64,000 nt of DNA, taken from Pseudohongiella nitratireducens (lineage in GTDB: Bacteria > Pseudomonadota > Gammaproteobacteria > Pseudomonadales > Pseudohongiellaceae). Shown piece after piece: positions 58,108 to 64,000 of the stretch. Numbering within the stretch: position 1 is the stretch's first letter; every line of letters starts with the position of its first letter. Below the pieces are notes generated by a model, which saw only the letters and a program-made list of their open reading frames with translations, made no database searches and was not told the origin of the DNA. Location of the stretch: NCBI RefSeq assembly GCF_001642735.1, contig NZ_LWHM01000031.1, positions 62,001 through 126,000 of the forward strand. Direction: 5' to 3'. The position numbers and the translations under genes are program-made.

Positions 58108-59139
58108 ATGCCCTTACGTCGCGTTGTCCCGTACCTGATGTGCCTGGCTTTGAGCTGTATGACTTTTCTGGCGCCACTTGTCAACGCGAGTGACACCAGC
58201 CAGCACGACCTTGACCTTGTTGCCATCGAGCGGGCAGCCAACAATTTGCCACGCCTGCACAGCCTGCTAATACACCAACACGGTGACATGGTGTACGAGC
58301 AATATTTCAATGGTCGAGACGCCTCTCAGGCCGCGAACATGAAGTCAGCTTCCAAAAGCGTGATCTCAGCCCTGGTGGGTATCGCCATTGCGCGTGGTGA
58401 TATTGCCAGCCTTGACCAGCCTGTCAGCGACTATTTCCCGGACATACTGGCAGACGCGGCACCAGCCAAGCGAGCTATCACTATTGAGAACCTGCTGACC
58501 ATGGAAGCTGGCCTGGAATCGACCAGCAACCGCAATTATGGTCGCTGGGCAGTAAGCGATGACTGGGTGCGGTTCGTGCTTGAACAGCCCATGGTCGGCA
58601 CGCCAGGCAGCGACATGATCTATAGCACCGGCAGCACGCACCTGTTATCAGCGATTATCGAACGCGCATCTGGCATTAGTACACTGGAATACGCCGAACG
58701 GCATCTCACCGGCCCCACAGGGATGAATATCACTTACTGGAGTCAGGACCCACAAGGGGTGTACTTCGGCGGTAATAACTTGGAGATGCGCCCACGCGAC
58801 ATGCTCAAATTCGGTCAACTCTACCTCAATGGTGGTGAATGGGGTGGGCGCCAATTGCTGTCACGTGAATGGGTGGAACAATCGCATAGCCCACATGCCG
58901 ATTCTCCACGCGGTCAAGGACGTCACTACGGCTATGGCTGGTGGCTTCGCGACCTGGCCGGCATGCAGGTGCCAGTCGCCTGGGGTTACGGCGGCCAACT
59001 GATCTTTGTGGTCGAGCCCTTTGACCTGGTGGTTGTAGCCACGGCAGACAGCCAACCGGGCGACGGTCGCTACATGCAGCTGCGAGGCATTTACGACCTG
59101 GTTGAGACACATATCCTGGCGCCGCTTGCGGACAGATAA
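58108..59139 (+). CDS. exported class C-like serine hydrolase
   Basis: The 343-residue protein has a signal peptide (about 1-27, ending LVNAS). The beta-lactamase-fold motifs are SASK near residue 79 (SxxK nucleophile), YSTG near residue 172 in the YxN position, and HYGYGWW towards the C-terminus. The replacement of the usual asparagine in YxN is notable. The family includes esterases and peptidases as well as beta-lactamases, so antibiotic hydrolysis cannot be assumed. GGAG lies five bases before the ATG. Confidence 0.85.
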   Translation: MPLRRVVPYLMCLALSCMTFLAPLVNASDTSQHDLDLVAIERAANNLPRLHSLLIHQHGDMVYEQYFNGRDASQAANMKSASKSVISALVGIAIARGDIASLDQPVSDYFPDILADAAPAKRAITIENLLTMEAGLESTSNRNYGRWAVSDDWVRFVLEQPMVGTPGSDMIYSTGSTHLLSAIIERASGISTLEYAERHLTGPTGMNITYWSQDPQGVYFGGNNLEMRPRDMLKFGQLYLNGGEWGGRQLLSREWVEQSHSPHADSPRGQGRHYGYGWWLRDLAGMQVPVAWGYGGQLIFVVEPFDLVVVATADSQPGDGRYMQLRGIYDLVETHILAPLADR

Positions 59140-59161
59140 AACAGACTTTGTTATTCCGCAA

Positions 59162-59440
59162 TCACCCGCCGCTTAACGCCTGGAAAATATAAACAGTGCC
59201 ATCATCCGGCACACGATCCGAAAGCGTTTTCTTATCAATCACTATTGTGTCATTGACGCTGATATTGACATGCCGACGCAATGCCCCACGCTCATCGAGA
59301 ATGTAGTCCAGGAATCCTGGAGCCAGGTTATTGATCTCCGCTAACACACTGGCAACGGAACCGGTTGGCACTACCAGTTCCCGGTCTTCAAGTACCGGGA
59401 AAAACCGGTAAAGATGCGAAGTCATTTCCACTGTCGGCAT
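59162..59440 (-). CDS. MoaD/ThiS-like small sulfur-carrier protein
   Basis: The 92-residue protein has the ubiquitin-like beta-grasp layout and ends in the diagnostic Gly-Gly (ALSGG). That end is normally adenylated and thiocarboxylated by a MoeB/ThiF-type enzyme. It starts four bases after the BNR-repeat gene stop, so the two are translationally linked. No activating enzyme or MoaE is in the window, so a molybdopterin role is not supported by context. Confidence 0.8.
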   Translation of the reverse strand: MPTVEMTSHLYRFFPVLEDRELVVPTGSVASVLAEINNLAPGFLDYILDERGALRRHVNISVNDTIVIDKKTLSDRVPDDGTVYIFQALSGG

Positions 59441-59444
59441 AGGG

Positions 59445-60629
59445 TCACCCGAATCTTACCGAATAGACAGGCGGGAAGTTACTACCAAGACACTGCCAGC
59501 TGTCACCGCGATCCTCAGACAAATAGACATTGCCAGTGCTGCTGCCAAAGCACAGACAGTCACCTGCTGCATCCAGGGCATGGCGCAACACAATATCGTA
59601 AGCGTTATCCTGCGGCAAACCCTTGCGCAATGCCTGCCAGGACTGTCCGCCATCTGTGGTTCGGGCCACAAACAGACCTCCATCAATGGCCATGCGCTCT
59701 GAATCTGCGCGGGCCGGTACCACCCAGGCTGTACGCCCATCCTGCGCATCCGCCACAATGGGAAAGCCAAAATGCACACCATTCGCTGGTTCACTGACTT
59801 TAGTCCAGTTTTGTGCACCATCGTCACTGTAAAAGACACCGCAATGATTTTGCTGCCACAGATGGTCAGGCTGGCTGGGGCAGGCTGTGACAAAGTGCGG
59901 GTCATGCCCCCACTCTGCCAGGGGATTCGGCAAGTAGTCCATGAGCATACCCCGGTTTCGTCCCGCCCAGGTTTTACCCCCATCCCTTGTTTCCAGCACT
60001 CCTGCTGAAGAGGCTGCCACGTAAACATGGTCAGGGTCGCGCGGATCGACCACGATGGAATGGATGCCTGGCTCGAAAACCCCGTAGTCAATACTCGCCG
60101 GTGTGCCTCCCCACTGAGTCTCGCTGGTAGCCTCGCCACTGAACAGGTCACCACCGCGGCTGGCATGGTTCCACAGCGCTCGGTTCAACTCCCAGGACTC
60201 ACCCCCGTCATCACTGACAAACAGACCGCCGGGAATCGTGCCTGCATACAGCCGTCCTGGCTGTGCTGCAGAACCAAACGTAACGTTCCAGATTTTGTAA
60301 ACAGTGGCATCGCGGTATTCAGGCTCCCCTGACGGGGCCTCCGGATCAAAATCCGGGGTCGGCAAATACTGAATAATATGGCGTGCACCTTCGGGGTACT
60401 TGAGCGACAACACATCTTGCCAGGTTGCGCCGCCATCACGCGAATGCGACAACTTTGGCCCCCAGTGACCATGATCCAGGGATGCCCACAAGGTACCATC
60501 GCGCGGATCCCGAGCTGCATAACAAACCGGAATGCCCTGGTGGGCAATAGGACGCGGACGCCAGCCTGCCGGGCTGCGCTCAATAATAACCGTACCCTTG
60601 CGGGTACCCAGTAAAATCGTATCAGACAT
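59445..60629 (-). CDS. BNR/Asp-box beta-propeller protein
   Basis: The 394-residue protein has six Asp-box repeats (SRDGGATW, SDDGGESW, TRDGGKTW, SDDGAQNW, TTDGGQSW, SEDRGDSW), which predict a sialidase-like or VPS10-like propeller. There is no signal peptide, so it is likely cytoplasmic, and typical sialidase catalytic residues (RIP motif, FxN-like text) are not apparent. GGAGGG lies seven bases before the ATG. It is coupled to a MoaD-like gene, a pairing I recall from other bacteria. Confidence 0.8.
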   Translation of the reverse strand: MSDTILLGTRKGTVIIERSPAGWRPRPIAHQGIPVCYAARDPRDGTLWASLDHGHWGPKLSHSRDGGATWQDVLSLKYPEGARHIIQYLPTPDFDPEAPSGEPEYRDATVYKIWNVTFGSAAQPGRLYAGTIPGGLFVSDDGGESWELNRALWNHASRGGDLFSGEATSETQWGGTPASIDYGVFEPGIHSIVVDPRDPDHVYVAASSAGVLETRDGGKTWAGRNRGMLMDYLPNPLAEWGHDPHFVTACPSQPDHLWQQNHCGVFYSDDGAQNWTKVSEPANGVHFGFPIVADAQDGRTAWVVPARADSERMAIDGGLFVARTTDGGQSWQALRKGLPQDNAYDIVLRHALDAAGDCLCFGSSTGNVYLSEDRGDSWQCLGSNFPPVYSVRFG

Positions 60630-60707
60630 TCACCAACCCTCCGTATGATTCACACCACAAATAACAGTGCCAGGATTTTACCCCTGGTAAGGTTAGTCGA
60701 ACGGGCC

Positions 60708-60729
60708 GGGGCGATTTCGACAGCGCCCC
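60708..60729 (-). terminator. weak hairpin after the WbsX-like gene
   Basis: GGGGCG (60708-60713) pairs with CGCCCC (60724-60729), 12 bases after the stop of the WbsX-like gene. There is no T-run. Confidence 0.35.
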
Positions 60730-60741
60730 TCAAGCATCACT

Positions 60742-61845
60742 TCAATCCTCAAGTATCACTTCAAGCATAACGTCAAGATAGGCGCGACCATAGCGCTTGT
60801 CTGGCTCAAGGTAGTTACCCTCCCCCCATTCATTCCAGGATTTCACAAAAACCAGCCTGTGCTCCTCCGGTTTCTTTACTACCGTCGCGACGACTTCCTG
60901 AACATGTTCTTTAAACAGCGTCGGAGTAGAACCGTACAACACCGTGCCACCCAGACCACTGCGCGGTGAATGATCCCAGTTGGGTATGATAGAAGGATAA
61001 ATATCTGTCTCTTTGTCGGCCTCGCTGACAAAACAGCGCGAAGCTTCTTTGTAGGGCACGATTCTGGGCGTTCGCCTGAGCCACCAGTTGAACTTGCGCC
61101 ATTGCCGCCGCCACCGGTTTTGCCCGAACCGGTAATAGTCGAACAGCCGGACCGTATTGATACCATCGAGACCCAGGCTGCGTAATTTCTCACCCTCAAG
61201 ATCCAGCCGGGTGGTCTGCCCAATGAAAAAGATACCGGGCAGACCATGCTCCTGCGCCAGCTGTTGCCAGCGCGCCATAAAACCCGCGGCATCAGGGTGC
61301 TCCAGTGCCCGATAGATCATAAACACCGGCTTGTCATCGACACGGATGTAGCGCTCATCCTGAAAAGCAGGAAGACAATAAAAGAAATGCGCATCAACAT
61401 CGGCATCACCAGGGTAGCTCTGATCCACCAGTAACTCATTCCGGCTGCTGCCATCGCGACTCCAGAATTTTTTATGCCAAGGCTGATTTGCCCAGCACAA
61501 GCAAAACGGGAAATCTGGTACTTTGCTTTGCAAAACCTCTTGAAAGGGTTTTTCCAGTTCCATGCGCCCATCGCCGAACCAGTAATGGTAATAGCAGAAC
61601 CCTTCAATCCCGTGTGCCTTAGCCAGCTCTGCCTGAGCTTCCCGGGCAGCGGGGTCACGCAGGTCATAATATCCCAGTTCACCCGGTTCAATTGGCCAGT
61701 CATGTTCAGGAAACAGCTTCTTCGCTGCCCGCACATTGTCCCACTCGGTAAAGTTCTTGCCGTAATGCTGACTGTTTAATTCAGTGGGATGATATTGCGG
61801 CAAATAAAAAGCAATGACACGGGCCTGACGTCTGGGTAAGTTCAT
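60742..61845 (-). CDS. WbsX-like / GH99-like glycan protein
   Basis: The 367-residue protein matches the WbsX family (glycosyltransferase WbsX / GH99-like domain): start RVIAFYLPQYHPTELN, then EWDNVRAAKKLFPEHDWP, HGIEGFCYYHYWF and the C-terminal FVKSWNEWGEGNYLEPD. Such genes are usually in O-antigen or capsule clusters. Here none surrounds it, so the gene stands alone and its substrate is unknown. Its 3' end carries a short tandem duplication. Confidence 0.8.
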   Translation of the reverse strand: MNLPRRQARVIAFYLPQYHPTELNSQHYGKNFTEWDNVRAAKKLFPEHDWPIEPGELGYYDLRDPAAREAQAELAKAHGIEGFCYYHYWFGDGRMELEKPFQEVLQSKVPDFPFCLCWANQPWHKKFWSRDGSSRNELLVDQSYPGDADVDAHFFYCLPAFQDERYIRVDDKPVFMIYRALEHPDAAGFMARWQQLAQEHGLPGIFFIGQTTRLDLEGEKLRSLGLDGINTVRLFDYYRFGQNRWRRQWRKFNWWLRRTPRIVPYKEASRCFVSEADKETDIYPSIIPNWDHSPRSGLGGTVLYGSTPTLFKEHVQEVVATVVKKPEEHRLVFVKSWNEWGEGNYLEPDKRYGRAYLDVMLEVILED

Positions 61846-61852
61846 GCGTAAA

Positions 61853-62134
61853 TCAACTGTTCTTTTCTTTTACTGATGTGCCACGTTCACTATGAGGCGT
61901 ACCGGCACAGCTTTCCCCGGTGTACATGCCGGCAAGAAAATCATTGCATGCCGCCCAGCAGCGTTTTAACCAGTGTTTCCGGGATTCTGAAACCTCGCCG
62001 GCCGCAGGTTGTGTCACCTGTCCCTGTAAATCCGCAAGACGGATGCGTCGTCCATCAAGGCCAGGCCTAGCACTTGCAGGCCTGTCCTTCGCGTCGTTTA
62101 CCTGACCTGAATCGTTCACCTCGTTTCTGCTCAT
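61853..62134 (-). CDS. small hypothetical protein
   Basis: The 93-residue frame lies between the amidohydrolase and the WbsX-like gene on the same strand, 7 bp before the latter. AAGG precedes the ATG at 62134. It is polar at both ends, with a central SRKHWLKRCWAACNDFLAGMY segment. I do not recognise it. It may be real or only a leader-like open frame. Confidence 0.35.
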   Translation of the reverse strand: MSRNEVNDSGQVNDAKDRPASARPGLDGRRIRLADLQGQVTQPAAGEVSESRKHWLKRCWAACNDFLAGMYTGESCAGTPHSERGTSVKEKNS

Positions 62135-62141
62135 CTTTGCC

Positions 62142-63431
62142 TTATTCCGCATCTTGTCGAAAGATGCTGCCTTGTTTCATCACAAAACGAACATCCATCA
62201 TGACAGCGATATCGTCCAGCGGGTTGCCATTAACAGCAATAAGATCTGCTGATTTGCCAGGCTCAATTGTGCCAATTTCACTACTCATGCCCAGTACCTC
62301 TGCTGCCAGCCGGGTCGCCGTTGCCAGGGCCTCTTCCTCAGGCATACCCGCTTCGACCATGAACTGAAATTCTTCCGCATTATCAGCATGCGGAAATACA
62401 CTGGCATCGGTACCAAACGCAATGTTGACGCCGTATTCATAAGCCCGGGCAAAAGTGTCCTGAATAAGCGGGCCGATTTCTCGCGCCTTTGGAACCACCA
62501 GTGGATGATAATACCCTTCGACATCTGCCTGTTCGGCAACATACTTGCCGGCAGAAATGGTTGGAATATACCAGGTACCATGTTCCACCATTGCAGCCAT
62601 GACTTCTTCATCCATGTAAGTACCATGTTCAATGGTCAGCACGCCTGCTTCCACGGCACGCAGCATGCCTTCTTTACCATGCGCGTGAGCCGCAACATGC
62701 ATACCGTAATCGTTTGCTGTTTCTACCACTGCGGCCAACTCATCTCCCATAAACTGAGGGTTCTGACCAGATGCTGCAATGCTGAGCACACCACCTGTGG
62801 CTGTTATCTTGATATGATCTGCGCCGTTTTTGTATTGCTGCCTGACCGCCTCCCGCGCCTGTTCCGGGCTGTTAACCACACCGTCTTCCGGACCGGGTGC
62901 TCCCATTAAGTCATCACGCCAACCGTTAGTCGGGTCAGCATGCCCACCGGTTGTCGCCAGGCTTTTCCCGACAGTCAGTATGCGTGGACCTGGCACCTTA
63001 CCCTGATTAATGGCATCGCGCAGCGCAATATTGACGCCACTACCGCCTAACTCCCGAATAGTCGTAAAACCCGCCTCCAGTGTCTTTTTGGCATTAACCG
63101 CCGCATTGAAAGCAATGTCAGCAGGGTTGAGAGTGAAGCGGTTCAGGGCACCACCGGGGCTGGTTTCACTTTCGATATGCACATGCAGGTCAATCAGGCC
63201 AGGTAAAACCGTACGATTACGAAGATCAATCACGGTCTCACCTTCGGCAGCTGAGACAAACCCTTCGGTTACGGACTCGATGCGATCATCTACCACAGTG
63301 ACTGTCACGTTGCTTTGCAAGCCATTGCCGCTACCGTCCCAAAACTGGCCTGCATGAATGAGAGTCGTCGCGGCCTGAGCCAAAGCGGGTGTGATAACGA
63401 GTAAGAAAGTCAGACATATACGCTGGATCAT
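62142..63431 (-). CDS. exported metal-dependent amidohydrolase
   Basis: The 429-residue protein has a signal peptide (about 1-20, ending LAQA). The amidohydrolase fold has HVHIE near residue 84, the lysine in DHIKITATGG, HAHGKEG, HGTYMDEE, and DASVFPH as the final metal aspartate. This is the imidazolonepropionase-like/prolidase group that cleaves peptides, amides or lactones in the periplasm. A GAGG lies nine bases upstream of the ATG. Confidence 0.88.
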   Translation of the reverse strand: MIQRICLTFLLVITPALAQAATTLIHAGQFWDGSGNGLQSNVTVTVVDDRIESVTEGFVSAAEGETVIDLRNRTVLPGLIDLHVHIESETSPGGALNRFTLNPADIAFNAAVNAKKTLEAGFTTIRELGGSGVNIALRDAINQGKVPGPRILTVGKSLATTGGHADPTNGWRDDLMGAPGPEDGVVNSPEQAREAVRQQYKNGADHIKITATGGVLSIAASGQNPQFMGDELAAVVETANDYGMHVAAHAHGKEGMLRAVEAGVLTIEHGTYMDEEVMAAMVEHGTWYIPTISAGKYVAEQADVEGYYHPLVVPKAREIGPLIQDTFARAYEYGVNIAFGTDASVFPHADNAEEFQFMVEAGMPEEEALATATRLAAEVLGMSSEIGTIEPGKSADLIAVNGNPLDDIAVMMDVRFVMKQGSIFRQDAE

Positions 63432-63515
63432 GGGTCATGGCCTCTTCTTATTGGAAGACAGTAAATGGGGACTGGATGCTTGCACTACGGACCTGCCTGT
63501 TATTCTTGCGGTTAA

Positions 63516-63968
63516 TTATCGCTGTGGCAAGCCTGTTGTCACCAGCGCCTGGCCATATCCGTCCACGAAGCTATCCGGCATTCGTTTCGGTCGCCCGTCT
63601 GATAGCGCCATACAGACAAAGTAACTCTGAGCACGTAACAAGGTCACCTCATCATGCTTGCGGACCAGTTGAAATGAACGGGTCAGGCGGGTGCGCTTGT
63701 GCATTTGCGTTATCCAGGTGGCGACCACAATTTCATCACCTGCGAATGCTGCTTGCAGATAATCCAGTTCATGGCGCCGAATGACCATGGCACGATCCAG
63801 CGCCTGATAGGATGCCAGTGACAATCCCAGACTTTCAGAGTGTCGCCAGGCGCACTGTTCCAGCCATTGTAAGTACACGGCATTGTTAACGTGCCCGAGC
63901 CCGTCTATGTGCGTGCTGGTAACGCTGGTTTGCCATAAAAAAGGGCGTTCCAGGTCCCAGTTGATCAT
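63516..63968 (-). CDS. hotdog-fold acyl-CoA thioesterase
   Basis: The 150-residue protein has the 4HBT text TSTHIDGLGHVNNAVYLQWLE, with the catalytic-type aspartate before GHVNN and a central helix. This is the YbgC/FadM-like group, which hydrolyses acyl-CoA. GGAG lies six bases before the ATG at 63968. The open frame is complete in the window. Confidence 0.88.
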   Translation of the reverse strand: MINWDLERPFLWQTSVTSTHIDGLGHVNNAVYLQWLEQCAWRHSESLGLSLASYQALDRAMVIRRHELDYLQAAFAGDEIVVATWITQMHKRTRLTRSFQLVRKHDEVTLLRAQSYFVCMALSDGRPKRMPDSFVDGYGQALVTTGLPQR

Positions 63969-64000
63969 TCGTTTCTCCTTACCTGTTTGCGACTGTCTGG

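Overview
The window is a chromosomal segment of a Gammaproteobacterium, most likely a marine or other aquatic aerobic heterotroph. Three things point there. The conserved block iscR-iscS-ndk-rlmN-rodZ-ispG-hisS-yfgM-bamB-der is in the gammaproteobacterial order. The guaA/guaB/xseA cluster is also typical. Several large TonB-dependent receptors lie beside Fur-like sites. I cannot name the genus from the sequence alone.

Region 1 (1-5,690) starts with the N-terminal part of a Tat-exported sulfite-oxidase-type molybdoenzyme and a decayed higBA toxin-antitoxin remnant. A haem-type TonB receptor follows, divergent from a small exported protein whose predicted mature form begins with histidine (LPMO-like). 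Last is an M28 peptidase gene broken by an in-frame TGA. Region 2 (5,693-15,874) is a minus-strand carbon/phosphate module: P-type cation ATPase, an acetate kinase fused to a PduL-type phosphotransacylase, phosphoketolase, a beta-CASP RNase-like protein and an Na/Pi transporter. The transporter's reading frame is split at a run of eight T followed by TAA. Region 3 (16,000-18,310) holds an unusually long MFS transporter and a truncated HTH pseudogene.

Region 4 (18,384-36,500) is core housekeeping: guaA, guaB, xseA, a DsbA-like protein, a 167-bp inverted repeat, rodA, a DoxX protein, then der to iscR. The isc locus is reduced to iscR and iscS; iscU, iscA, hscBA and fdx are absent between iscS and ndk. 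Region 5 (36,699-47,732) carries a PHP phosphoesterase, a zinc-ribbon protein, an ECF sigma/anti-sigma/coiled-coil operon, leuA with a 13-bp tandem repeat in its leader, a divergent Lrp-type regulator, a LytS/LytR-like two-component pair, mdh, queA and tRNA-Leu(CAA).

Region 6 (47,980-64,000) is accessory. It holds a Fur-box-preceded FecA-like receptor, a 1,002-residue TonB receptor followed by a membrane-bound AraC regulator, and a MarR-EmrA-EmrB type efflux operon with a clear promoter and repeated half-sites. After these come a class-C-like serine hydrolase, a BNR-propeller/MoaD-like pair, a WbsX-like protein, an exported amidohydrolase and a thioesterase.

The strongest leads are the AckA-PduL fusion inside a phosphoketolase module, the possible +1 recoding site in the Na/Pi transporter gene, the His1 exported protein paired with a TonB receptor, the stripped isc locus, the 167-bp hairpin element, and the BNR/ubiquitin-like pair. 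No CRISPR array, rRNA operon, prophage or complete insertion sequence was seen.
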